A stretch of DNA of 64,000 bases from Haloarcula vallismortis ATCC 29715 (GTDB lineage Archaea > Halobacteriota > Halobacteria > Halobacteriales > Haloarculaceae). The DNA is taken from NCBI RefSeq assembly GCF_000337775.1, contig NZ_AOLQ01000007.1, forward strand, positions 124,001 to 188,000, read 5' to 3'. A program made the translations under genes and the position numbers. Positions 1-7,502 of this stretch are shown here, piece after piece. Under the pieces are notes generated by a model that was not told where the DNA came from, made no database searches, and saw nothing but the letters and a program-made list of their open reading frames with translations. The first letter of the stretch is position 1. Every line of letters starts with the position of its first letter.

Positions 1-362
1 GTAATCGTTCCACCCTTCACGCGCTTGTCCCGATCTGCCCGCTTCCCCTCGTAGGTGGGCGAGTTCTTCGCGACGAAATAGAACTGGAACTCACGGACGT
101 TCTGGATCTGGAACTCGGGATTGTCCCACGCATCCAGGCCGCTCTCAGAGTAGTCGAAGCAGGTGGCCCACGTTTCGCCGTTGAACTCGATGTCTCTAGT
201 CGGCTTCCCTTCGGTTTCCCAGCGGTCGCCCCACTCCTTGATGAGCGAATCCATCGCGTAGTAGGGCTTCAGCCCATAGTCTGGCACGCCAGGGTCGGGA
301 TGCACGCCAATCGTAAAGCGCACGTCGCCCTCATGAGGGGCGCACTTGAGATGCCGCGACAT
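1..362 (-). CDS. Partial hypothetical protein of an integrated element (C-terminal part outside window)
   Basis: An open minus-strand frame begins at ATG 362 and runs off the left edge, giving 120 residues. The protein opens MSRHLKCAPHEGDVRF and has many aromatic residues (KPYYAMDSLIKEW, NVREFQFYFV). This layout resembles a family I associate with haloarchaeal proviruses and plasmids (I believe DUF7845), but that is recall, not a search. It is the last visible gene of a tightly packed operon: the upstream gene stops two bases before this start. Its function is unknown. The operon lies beside a tRNA 3' end, so I infer that it belongs to an integrated element. Confidence 0.6.
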   Translation of the reverse strand, partial: MSRHLKCAPHEGDVRFTIGVHPDPGVPDYGLKPYYAMDSLIKEWGDRWETEGKPTRDIEFNGETWATCFDYSESGLDAWDNPEFQIQNVREFQFYFVAKNSPTYEGKRADRDKRVKGGTI

Positions 363-364
363 CC

Positions 365-508
365 CTACCTCCCGCCCTCTATCTCCGCGACGGCCTGCTC
401 GACTTCCGCCTGACTCTCCGCGAGTGGCTGGTGCTTTGTCCAGTCGAACTGAAGGGGTTCACCTGCTTCTACGTCGTACAGTTCTGAGGCCCGAACGAAC
501 CCTCTCAC
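365..508 (-). CDS. Small hypothetical protein, 47 aa
   Basis: A GTG at 508 overlaps the stop of the upstream HTH gene (GTGA), and the frame continues for 47 codons to TAG at 365-367. The product starts VRGFVRASELYDVEAG and ends EQAVAEIEGGR; it is acidic and carries no recognisable domain. Support comes from the perfect coupling on both sides: a 4-base overlap upstream and a 2-base gap to the next start. It is short and I know no family for it, so it could be a chance frame, but the operon spacing argues against that. Confidence 0.55.
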   Translation of the reverse strand: MRGFVRASELYDVEAGEPLQFDWTKHQPLAESQAEVEQAVAEIEGGR

Positions 509-702
509 GCGCTGGTCACCTCGATTTTCTCGCGGGCTCGCCGAAGCAGATTCCCGACTGTACCGGGTGCGCGGTCGGTCTTCCGGGCGTACTCACGGGG
601 CCCATACTGGCCCATGCCCACAGCTTCGAACACCTCGCGTTCGGCGTCAGTCAGCGGCGACAGGTCCGGTTCGTAGTCGAAGAGCGACGACTGCGGACTC
701 AC
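505..702 (-). CDS. Helix-turn-helix (sigma-70 region 4-like) DNA-binding protein
   Basis: This 65-residue protein reads PLTDAEREVFEAVGMGQYG followed by PREYARKTDRAPGTVGNLLRRAREKI. That is the pattern of a sigma-70 region-4/LuxR-type helix-turn-helix, with the recognition helix near residues 44-58. Such single-domain HTH proteins are common regulators in haloarchaeal proviruses. Its start overlaps the stop of the upstream gene by four bases (699-702) and its stop overlaps the next start, so the genes are translationally coupled. I infer a regulator of the element; the target site is unknown, though a palindrome lies before the operon at 975-991. Confidence 0.7.
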   Translation of the reverse strand: MSPQSSLFDYEPDLSPLTDAEREVFEAVGMGQYGPREYARKTDRAPGTVGNLLRRAREKIEVTSA

Positions 703-929
703 CGCCAGTCACCTCCGAAACACTCCGGGTTCCCACAGAGTTTGTAGTGGGGCCGATACGCGGCGATAGGAACGTCCGTGAACTCAGCGTCACTGCGGTA
801 CTCGGCTTCGGGACAGGCGGGTTGTGGCTCGTCAGCGTCCTGATCGAGGCGATGGAGCGTGTCCGCGTACTGCGAACGGTTCCGTACGCCCTTCTCAGGG
901 AGCGTAGCGGGCGCTGACGCCTTACTCAT
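699..929 (-). CDS. Small Cys-containing protein of the element, 76 aa
   Basis: I chose ATG 929 (MSKASAPATLPEKG); the frame extends to 980, but that N-terminus looks non-coding and reads through the palindrome. The 76 residues include Cys in CPEAEYR and in the C-terminal LCGNPECFGG, an incomplete zinc-ribbon-like arrangement. Small Cys-rich proteins of this kind sit beside HTH genes in haloarchaeal mobile elements. It is the first gene of the four-gene operon running left. Function unknown. Confidence 0.55.
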   Translation of the reverse strand: MSKASAPATLPEKGVRNRSQYADTLHRLDQDADEPQPACPEAEYRSDAEFTDVPIAAYRPHYKLCGNPECFGGDWR

Positions 930-974
930 CGTTCGCACCTCCGAATCGCAAAACCGCCAGACAGCGGCGACCCC

Positions 975-991
975 CAACAAGAGGCTTGTTG
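975..991. promoter_or_regulatory. Palindrome, candidate operator of the element operon
   Basis: CAACAAG and CTTGTTG form perfect 7-base arms around a 3-base spacer. The site lies 46 bases before the first start codon of the element operon and 110 bases from the tRNA 3' end. A dimeric HTH repressor could bind here; that role is inferred. Confidence 0.35.
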
Positions 992-1101
992 AACTCAGGT
1001 TTCAGCGGGGGTGTTCGAGAGCGGCGGAAACGCGGATTACCGCACTCTCGTGTACCTGATGCTGCCGAACTGTTTCGGTCACGGAACGGGCAGAAGCGGG
1101 A

Positions 1102-1176
1102 TGGGCCCTGCCGGATTTGAACCAGCGCTCAATCGGTTATGAGCCGATCGCTTTAACCAGACTAAGCTAAGGGCCC
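1102..1176 (-). tRNA. tRNA with anticodon CAT (probably tRNA-Ile2, alternatively tRNA-Met)
   Basis: The minus strand folds as a cloverleaf: a 7-bp acceptor stem GGGCCCT/AGGGCCC, a D-arm with GCTTAG, a 5-bp anticodon stem around loop CTCATAA (anticodon CAT), a T-arm with GGTTCAAATCC, and discriminator A. CCA is not encoded. The GGGCCC acceptor stem suits the Ile2 species (C34 modified to read AUA) better than initiator tRNA, but elongator Met cannot be excluded. Its 3' end faces the integrated element at 1-980, the usual position of an archaeal attachment site. Confidence 0.92.
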
Positions 1177-1354
1177 TCAGAATGGTGTTGATGAGTCCGC
1201 ATCTTTAGCCTGTCGGGTTGGAGTGGTGGGATTCGGAGAGACGAACAGGTCGATGCAAAGAGTCATGCATCGCTTGTATGTTCACCATCCAGCAACCGGA
1301 AAAGCCGACAGCAGCAGAGTCTCAGTGCTTGTCGGTTTGTGAGTGAAAGAACGA

Positions 1355-1427
1355 CGCCACCGCCAGGGCTCGAACCTGGGACAACCTGGGTAACAACCAG
1401 GTGCTCTACCAACTGAGCTACGGCGGC
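1355..1427 (-). tRNA. tRNA-Asn (GTT)
   Basis: The minus strand forms a full cloverleaf with acceptor stem GCCGCCG/CGGTGGC, D-arm GCTCAG, anticodon stem CCTGG/CCAGG enclosing TTGTTAC (anticodon GTT), and T-loop GGTTCGAGCC. No intron and no encoded CCA are seen. It lies 95 bases from the divergent CCA-adding enzyme gene, whose product matures tRNAs. Confidence 0.93.
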
Positions 1428-1522
1428 GCGAACGCATTCAGTCATTGCCAGAGTTGGTAATTAGGGCTTTCGTTTCCAGTCGGCATCGACACGCTTTCAC
1501 GCACTTGTGCGCAAGCGGCAGT

Positions 1523-2923
1523 ATGAGCGATGAGTTGGATGTCGTCGTCGATGCGGTGCGAGCGCGGGTCTCGCCCACTGACGACGAACGAGCGCAGTTA
1601 CAGCGGGTCGCCAACGCGGTGATGGCCGACGCCGAAGCAGCCATCGCCAATCTTCCGGTCGAAGCGGACGTGGTGCAAGTCGGCTCGACGGCACGAGGGA
1701 CGTGGACCGCTGGGGACCGAGACGTGGATGTGTTCGTCTGCTTTCCGCCGTCTCTGGACCGCGAGCAGTTAGAAGAGTACGGGCTGGACGTCGGGCACGA
1801 TGTCCTCCCCGATGGGCGCGAGGAGTACGCCGAGCATCCCTATGTCGTCGGAGAGCGCGAGGGATACGCCGTTGACCTCGTGCCCTGTTATGCGGTCGAG
1901 GACGCCACCGAAATCCAGTCCGCGGTCGACCGGACGCCGTTTCACACCAGATATCTACAGGCGCGACTGGACGACGACAGCGCGGGCGAGGTCCGGGTGG
2001 CAAAGCAGTTCCTGAAAGGCATCGGCGTCTACGGGAGCGACCTCCGAACGCGTGGGTTCTCGGGCTATCTGACGGAACTACTGGTGCTTGAGTACGGCGG
2101 CTTCCGGGCGTTCGTCGAGGCAGTCGCAGACTGGCACCCGCCGGTTCGGCTGGACCCTGAGGACCACGGAACCGAGACGTTTGACGACCCGCTGGTCGTC
2201 ATCGACCCGACGGACCCGGAGCGCAACGTCGCGGCGGTGCTGTCCGTCGCAAACGTCGCCACGCTCCAGCATCACGCCCGGGACCTCCTTGCCGAGCCGC
2301 GGGCGTCGCTGTTCACCAAAGATGACCCGGACCCGTTTACCACAGCAGACATCGAGGCCGCGGTGTCACGGCGCGGGACAACGCCGGTCGCGCTTCGCTT
2401 TGCGGCCCCGGATGTCGTAGACGACCAGCTCTGGCCACAGCTCCGGAAGTCCCTCAGCGGGCTCTGCAGCGAGCTCGACCGACGGGGGTTCGAGATTCTG
2501 CGGTCGGCCGCGTTCGTCGAGACCGACAGCCGTGGGGAGGAAACGCTGGACAGGGAGAGTCAGGAACGGGACGCCGTCCTGCTGCTCGAATTTGCCGTCG
2601 CCGAGCGGCCGGCCGTCGAGCGCCACGAGGGGCCGCCGGTGCACGTCCGCGAGCACGCGAGCGGGTTCTTCCAGAAGTACGACGACGACCCCGAGGTGGC
2701 CGGCCCCTTCATCGACGACGACCGCTACGTCGTCGAGCGGCCACGGGCGGTCACTACAGCTACTGGGTTCCTGTCGAGTGATGCCGTCTTCGACGTGGGA
2801 CTCGGGCCGCAAATCGAGTCGGCACTTGAGAGCGGGTACGAAGTACTGGTCGGCACAGACATCGCAACGCTTGCCGACGGCTTCGGCACCGATCTGGCGA
2901 GCTACTTCGCGCCGAAGCCCTGA
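1523..2923 (+). CDS. cca: CCA-adding enzyme (archaeal class I tRNA nucleotidyltransferase)
   Basis: This 466-residue protein adds CCA to tRNA 3' ends using CTP and ATP without a nucleic-acid template. The nucleotidyltransferase core shows GSTARGT at residues 54-60 followed by DRDVDVFV, giving catalytic Asp67 and Asp69; the C-terminal tRNA-binding region follows, and the length is normal for the archaeal enzyme. The frame is open from 1445, but ATG 1523 (MSDELDVVVDAV) matches family N-termini. Two tRNA genes lie just upstream on the other strand. The last 22 bases overlap the 3' end of the convergent deacetylase gene. Confidence 0.95.
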   Translation: MSDELDVVVDAVRARVSPTDDERAQLQRVANAVMADAEAAIANLPVEADVVQVGSTARGTWTAGDRDVDVFVCFPPSLDREQLEEYGLDVGHDVLPDGREEYAEHPYVVGEREGYAVDLVPCYAVEDATEIQSAVDRTPFHTRYLQARLDDDSAGEVRVAKQFLKGIGVYGSDLRTRGFSGYLTELLVLEYGGFRAFVEAVADWHPPVRLDPEDHGTETFDDPLVVIDPTDPERNVAAVLSVANVATLQHHARDLLAEPRASLFTKDDPDPFTTADIEAAVSRRGTTPVALRFAAPDVVDDQLWPQLRKSLSGLCSELDRRGFEILRSAAFVETDSRGEETLDRESQERDAVLLLEFAVAERPAVERHEGPPVHVREHASGFFQKYDDDPEVAGPFIDDDRYVVERPRAVTTATGFLSSDAVFDVGLGPQIESALESGYEVLVGTDIATLADGFGTDLASYFAPKP

Positions 2924-3909
2924 TCCGCGAGGGCATCGAGAACATCGCGGGCGTCGTCGCTGACATCGTCGTCCGGTTCCATCGGCTGGTAGCCGTCAAA
3001 GACCTCGTGAACGGTCGTAACCGAGTCTGAGAGCGTATCAAGCCCGTAGCCGCCTTCGAGAATGATTCCCAACGCGGCGTCACAGGCGTCGGTGAGTGAG
3101 CGCATCCGGTCGGTCATCGCACCGTACCCTTCCGTCGAGACGCGCATCCGTGAGATGGGGTCGTGTTCGTGCGCGTCGAAGCCGGCGCTGATGAGCAACA
3201 GGTCGGGGTCGTAGTCCTCGATCGCCGGCGCGATGCACTCGTCGATTGCGGCGAGGTAGTCGACGGTGTCAGCGCCGGGCTTGTACTTCACGTTGAGGTT
3301 CGTGCCGTCGGCGTCGCCCGTGCCGGTCTCCGAAATGTCGCCGGTACCGGGGTAGAGCCCGTCCTCGTGTATCGAGGCGTAGAACACGTCTGACCGGTCG
3401 TAGAAGATATCCTGTGTGCCGTTCCCGTGGTGGACGTCCCAGTCGAAGATGGCGACGCGGTCTGCGTCGGTTTCGAGAGCCGCCTGTGCCGCGACGGCCG
3501 CGTTGTTGATGAAACAGAAGCCCATGGCGTCGTCACCCACGGCGTGATGGCCGGGCGGTCGGCCGAGGGAGAACGGCGTGTCGCGGCCGGAGTTGCCATC
3601 GAGCGCCGCTTCCGCCGCCCAGACGGCGAGGCCGGCCGAGGCAAGCGCGGCGTCCCACGTCTCCTCGACCGCGACGGTGTCGGCGTCCCAGTTCCCGCCG
3701 CCGTCGTCACAGAACTCGCGGAACTCCGAGATGTAGTCGGTGTCGTGGACCTCGCGCACGAGGTCGATGTCGGCGTCATCGGCGGCGACGTACTCGACAC
3801 CGTGGTTCTCTTTAAGCGCGCGCCGTATCGCTCGAAGTCTGTCGGGACTCTCCGGATGTCGCGGCCCGGTGTCGTGGTCCAGACAGACCTCGCGGTAGCC
3901 GAAGTTCAT
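2902..3909 (-). CDS. hdaI: Histone deacetylase/acetylpolyamine amidohydrolase family protein
   Basis: This zinc-dependent deacylase of the HDAC/AcuC superfamily has 335 residues. Visible active-site motifs are RPPGHHA (His121-His122), DWDVHHGNG (zinc ligands Asp158 and His160), SAGFDAH (third ligand Asp245) and EGGYGL (catalytic Tyr288), so the enzyme looks intact. It starts one base after the stop of the histone gene, so the two are almost certainly co-transcribed, and rpa2 lies upstream. The symbol follows the haloarchaeal name for this orthologue. The substrate may be histone, another acetylated protein or a polyamine; the sequence cannot decide. Its 3' end overlaps cca by 22 bases. Confidence 0.9.
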   Translation of the reverse strand: MNFGYREVCLDHDTGPRHPESPDRLRAIRRALKENHGVEYVAADDADIDLVREVHDTDYISEFREFCDDGGGNWDADTVAVEETWDAALASAGLAVWAAEAALDGNSGRDTPFSLGRPPGHHAVGDDAMGFCFINNAAVAAQAALETDADRVAIFDWDVHHGNGTQDIFYDRSDVFYASIHEDGLYPGTGDISETGTGDADGTNLNVKYKPGADTVDYLAAIDECIAPAIEDYDPDLLLISAGFDAHEHDPISRMRVSTEGYGAMTDRMRSLTDACDAALGIILEGGYGLDTLSDSVTTVHEVFDGYQPMEPDDDVSDDARDVLDALADQGFGAK

Positions 3910-4347
3910 TCAGTAGTACTGGGCGAGTTCGAAGTACGTTTCGACGTCAGCTGCCTTGATAGTCCGACGGTCAGCGTGACGAGCCAACGTGGCAGCCGCA
4001 GCGGCCGTGTCGTCGGCATACGTTTCAAGCAGCGACGCGAGCGCGACGCGAGCATCCATGGCGACGCGGTAGTCGTCGTCGATGTCGAGCCGTGCGATGC
4101 GGTCGACCGGCGCGACGGGGAGTTCGAGGCCGTCCTTCTCCGGGACCTGCTCGATACCGAAGTCGGCCGGCATCAGCGTCTTTCGGCCGTCCGTGGTGGC
4201 CTCCGTGGCTGCCGTGACGGCAAGCGAAGCGCCGTGGTCCTGTATTCGACGAGCCAGTTCCTCCGCAGCGTCGGCACTCACCCGGAGCCCGTCCGCGTTC
4301 CGCCGAATGACCGCATCCACCGGTGCGAACGGTAGCTCGACACTCAT
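3910..4347 (-). CDS. hstA: Archaeal histone with two fused histone folds
   Basis: The 145-residue protein is an end-to-end duplication of the archaeal histone fold. ELPFAPVDAVIRR opens the first half and ELPVAPVDRIARL the second, and each half has the fold's helix-strand-helix spacing. The frame extends upstream to 4449, but ATG 4347 begins exactly at the first fold. It is acidic and has only three lysines (56, 71, 131), unlike DNA-compacting histones of methanogens. It is sandwiched between rpa2 (upstream, 55 bases) and the deacetylase (no gap). Haloarchaeal work suggests such histones act more as transcription regulators than as bulk packagers. Confidence 0.93.
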   Translation of the reverse strand: MSVELPFAPVDAVIRRNADGLRVSADAAEELARRIQDHGASLAVTAATEATTDGRKTLMPADFGIEQVPEKDGLELPVAPVDRIARLDIDDDYRVAMDARVALASLLETYADDTAAAAATLARHADRRTIKAADVETYFELAQYY

Positions 4348-4402
4348 ACCCAAACCCGGGAGTGTTGCGGTCTTAAGAGTTTCCGTAGCGTCGCTCGGCG
4401 AC

Positions 4403-5875
4403 TCAGAACACGTCCTCAGCGTGGAGCCGGTCGTCGCGGAGTTCGCCACGGACCGTTATCTCCTGTCCTAACTGCACGCGCTCGCCGGTTTCGACGCTCA
4501 TCGTCTGCTCGCCGTCGTCGAGTACGACCGGGTCGCCGGTCTGGACGACGGTGCCGGTGAACTCCATCTGCTGGCCGGTGCTCTGCGCGCCGCCGTCCGG
4601 CGACGTGTTGCCGGTGCCAGCGCTGACTGCGGCCGCGTCGTCGCCACTGCTGTCAGCGTCTGTGCCAGCGTCGTCCCCACCGTCGCCGAAGGAGGAGAGG
4701 CCGGCGTGTTCGGCGTCGGTCGTCTCGGCGCTGGCTCCCCCACCTACGCCACCAGTCGCCAAGTCCGCACCGTCGTCGAGCACGACAATCGTCGAGTTCC
4801 AGCTCGCCGACGCTTCCTTGTCGTCCTGCCAGCCGTCCTGTATTTCGACGTCGGCCGCGAGGACCTCATCACCCGGTGCGATGTCCTTGTCCGCCTTGTC
4901 GCCCCACAGCGCCACGCGGATGTCGCCCGTCGCGTCCTGAATGCGGACGTTCCGGACCTGTCCCTCGCTGCCGTCGTCCCGGTCAAACGTCCGCTTGGGG
5001 TCGGCCGAGCGGACGACGCCGGCGATGTCAACCGTTTCTTCGAGTGCAACCTCCGCAATCGGGTCGGCATCGGGCTCGAAGGCCACGTCGTCTTCCACTT
5101 CGTCGACGGCCCCTTGATCGCCGACGTGGAGTTCTAGCGAGCCATCCCGCTCCCGGACGTACCCGTCGATAATCTCGACGGCTGCACCGGAATCGAGTTC
5201 TTCGGCGCGGTCAGCGCGGTCGTCCCACAGCGTCACCCGGATGCGCCCCGTCTCGTCGCCGAGCGTAAGGTTCGAGACGCGGCCCTCGCTGCCGTCGTCG
5301 CGGTCGAAGGTCCGAATCGTGTCGGTATCGAGCACAAGCCCGCGCAACGTCACGTCGGACTGGCCCATCGTCAGCGCGTCGATGGACGAGCCAGCGCCCG
5401 GCTCCACGTCGATTGTGGCGTCCTCGTCCGGCTCTGCCTTGTCGACGGACACCTCTAGCCCGTTGTAGCCGTCCTTCGGTCGTCCCTTGACGCGGAGCAC
5501 GTCGCCGACTTCCAGTTGTCCCTCGTCGATGTCGACGGCCTGGCCGTCCCAGAAAGCGAGCCTGACGCTGCCGCTCTCGTCGGCAGCCTCGACGTTGATG
5601 ACCCGCCCATCCTCGTCCTCGTCGTCGCGTTCGAATGTCTTCAGGTCGCCGACGGCCATCACCTTGGCGAGGAACTTCACCTCGTTCATTCCGGGTTCGA
5701 TATCGGCGATGGCGTTGACCTCGTTCTCGTTGAGTTCGTGGGCCAACAGCATCGCGGCCGTCTCCTCGTCGGCGAGCCCACCCATCTGCTCGACCTTCTC
5801 CTCGACGGCCTCCCGGAATTCCTCCTCGGAGACGTCCGTCTCTAAGTCCTCGTAAATGTCCTCTATCGCACCCAT
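4403..5875 (-). CDS. rpa2: Replication protein A homologue (single-stranded DNA-binding, RPA2 type)
   Basis: This 490-residue protein binds ssDNA during replication and repair. Three OB-fold repeats are recognisable at about residues 65-145, 173-255 and 283-375, each with the pattern FDRDDGSEGxVxN...GxIRVxLW. An acidic Gly/Ala/Asp linker follows (about 380-440), then a short C-terminal OB-like segment. The length matches haloarchaeal Rpa2, which acts alone rather than in the Rpa1/3 complexes. It is first in the rpa2-histone-deacetylase operon. The start MGAIEDIYEDLETDVSEEEF is clear. Confidence 0.92.
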   Translation of the reverse strand: MGAIEDIYEDLETDVSEEEFREAVEEKVEQMGGLADEETAAMLLAHELNENEVNAIADIEPGMNEVKFLAKVMAVGDLKTFERDDEDEDGRVINVEAADESGSVRLAFWDGQAVDIDEGQLEVGDVLRVKGRPKDGYNGLEVSVDKAEPDEDATIDVEPGAGSSIDALTMGQSDVTLRGLVLDTDTIRTFDRDDGSEGRVSNLTLGDETGRIRVTLWDDRADRAEELDSGAAVEIIDGYVRERDGSLELHVGDQGAVDEVEDDVAFEPDADPIAEVALEETVDIAGVVRSADPKRTFDRDDGSEGQVRNVRIQDATGDIRVALWGDKADKDIAPGDEVLAADVEIQDGWQDDKEASASWNSTIVVLDDGADLATGGVGGGASAETTDAEHAGLSSFGDGGDDAGTDADSSGDDAAAVSAGTGNTSPDGGAQSTGQQMEFTGTVVQTGDPVVLDDGEQTMSVETGERVQLGQEITVRGELRDDRLHAEDVF

Positions 5876-6067
5876 CTATCTATGGGACGCTGGGCTGGGG
5901 CGCGCTTAAGCGTTGTCGTTGGGCGAGCGAGCGGCCGCTGTCGGTCGATTTCGGGGGTCTTCCGTCCATTGCTCGATGGTGGTCATGCGATGGGATATAA
6001 ATCCTCGTCGACTGGTCCGGGGGTAGACGCCACCATTCCACCACGGTGACAGCAGCACAAGGAGCCG

Positions 6068-6538
6068 TTAGCGTATCGCTGTTGTTACACTGCTCCGACC
6101 GTCACCAGTGTCGTGAGAAACGACCACTGTGCCCGGGAGTCCGTTCGCAAACGTCACTGTAGCCCGGTAGTCGATTTCCATAATCGCTTGCGTACACATA
6201 TCACCAGCATCTGTCTGCTGCTTTGTTCCAACGCTAATGCGCAGTTCATCGGACGCAGAATCATACGCTGCCTCTGTCATTTCGGCCGTTTTACACCCGT
6301 CAGCCCCCCAGATAGTGCCTTCGACGACAACCTGATTGCCGTCGAAAGCCACTGTTGCTGAACTCGTCTGTGACCCGGACTGCCGCCTGGTAACACTGAA
6401 TGTCGCTTCGCTCACACTCGGGGCTTCACTCGCACCCCCTGTGGATGTTTCCCCGTTACCGGGAGCATCATCAAAGCAGCCGGCAAGCGCTATCGAGCAG
6501 CCAAGACCACCGTATTGGAGGAGTCGTCGCCGTTTCAT
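6068..6538 (-). CDS. Tat-exported lipoprotein, hypothetical
   Basis: I start at ATG 6538 (MKRRRLLQYGGLGCSIALAG): the twin-arginine RRRLL motif and LAGC lipobox at residues 18-21 fit a haloarchaeal Tat lipoprotein of 156 aa. After a Gly/Ser/Thr-rich spacer the mature part is beta-rich and resembles no family I can name. The protein should be anchored outside the cell by lipid on the Cys. It stands alone, between rpa2 and tRNA-Arg. Confidence 0.75.
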   Translation of the reverse strand: MKRRRLLQYGGLGCSIALAGCFDDAPGNGETSTGGASEAPSVSEATFSVTRRQSGSQTSSATVAFDGNQVVVEGTIWGADGCKTAEMTEAAYDSASDELRISVGTKQQTDAGDMCTQAIMEIDYRATVTFANGLPGTVVVSHDTGDGRSSVTTAIR

Positions 6539-6673
6539 ATCCGCCCAAATGTATTTCAGTTGAAATGGATTTTCGGTCACTCAAACCAGCGTTGTAGCGA
6601 CGTGTGCCGACACGTCGCGTGACGGCACACGAATCGTCACCCTTTTTAGGTGCACCACCCTCTCTCGATATGA

Positions 6674-6746
6674 GTCCGGATAGGGTAGTGGACTATCCTC
6701 TTGGCTTGCGGAGCCAGGGACCGGAGTTCAAATCTCCGTCCGGACG
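6674..6746 (+). tRNA. tRNA-Arg (GCG)
   Basis: The cloverleaf has acceptor stem GTCCGGA/TCCGGAC, a D-arm with GGGTAGTGGACTATCC, an anticodon stem TTGGC/GCCAG around TTGCGGA (anticodon GCG, reading CGC/CGU), T-arm GGAGTTCAAATCTCC and discriminator G. No intron is present. It stands alone between a lipoprotein gene and the DUF309 gene. Confidence 0.92.
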
Positions 6747-6857
6747 TTTCTGTCGACACCTAACCGCGAGCGACAGCGAGCGGCAGTAAACGGCCGCGGT
6801 GGCGAAACGCTGCACAGACGCCGATGTGGTTTTCTGGCTACGAATGCAACCCAGCGT

Positions 6858-7475
6858 GTGCGCGACCATCTCCGTGCCGGCATCGCAGTGTACAACGACG
6901 GTCGCTACCACGCCGCTCACGACGCGTGGGAGGAGTACTGGCTGGACCTTGAAGCGGGAGACGACGAGCGGTTCCTGCACGGCCTCATCCAGTTCACCGC
7001 GGTCGTCCACCACGCCCGCGAGGAAAACTGGTCGGGTGCACAGGGATTGGCCGAAAGCGCAACAGAGTATCTTGAGGGCCTGTCCGACCCGTATCACGGC
7101 GTGGCACTAGACGAGGTTCGGTCGTTTCTCGTGGCGACAGCGTCGGACCCACACCACGCAGCAGTGGACCCGCCGGCGTTGACCCACGACGGCGAAGCCA
7201 TTGACTACAACACGCTGGATTTCGACGCCACCGCCATTGCCGCCGAGGTGCTGGCGGAGGCCGGCCAGTACGACGCGGCGGTCATCGCCGACGCGGTTGA
7301 CCGAGCCCGGAGTGAACTGGCGGGCGACGGCGGCTCACAGTTCGTCGGGATGGTGTTCTCCTTCGTGCGCGAGCGCGAGCAGCGGCCCGTCGTCTACCAG
7401 CGACTCCGAGACCACGTCGAACTGGAACAACAGAAAGACGACGACGTTCGAGGGTTGTTCGGCGAGTCCGAGTGA
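6858..7475 (+). CDS. DUF309 domain protein
   Basis: The 205-residue protein begins at GTG 6858 with RDHLRAGIAVYNDGRYHAAH and continues DAWEEYWLDL, then FLHGLIQFTAVVHHAREENW. This is the His/Trp-rich helical signature of DUF309, a soluble family of unknown activity. No in-frame ATG lies upstream; a nearby ATG at 6844 is out of frame. It converges on azf with a 27-base gap. Its role is unknown. Confidence 0.82.
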   Translation: MRDHLRAGIAVYNDGRYHAAHDAWEEYWLDLEAGDDERFLHGLIQFTAVVHHAREENWSGAQGLAESATEYLEGLSDPYHGVALDEVRSFLVATASDPHHAAVDPPALTHDGEAIDYNTLDFDATAIAAEVLAEAGQYDAAVIADAVDRARSELAGDGGSQFVGMVFSFVREREQRPVVYQRLRDHVELEQQKDDDVRGLFGESE

Positions 7476-7502
7476 CGGGCGACGTTGAGGGGAGAGTGGC
7501 TG

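Noticed and set aside
1263-1445. 60-aa minus-strand frame
   Set aside because: It reads through the tRNA-Asn gene; its GSSPGG-type residues are translated T-arm sequence.
6799-7110. 103-aa frame ahead of the DUF309 gene
   Set aside because: It overlaps the DUF309 coding sequence in another frame and lacks family character.
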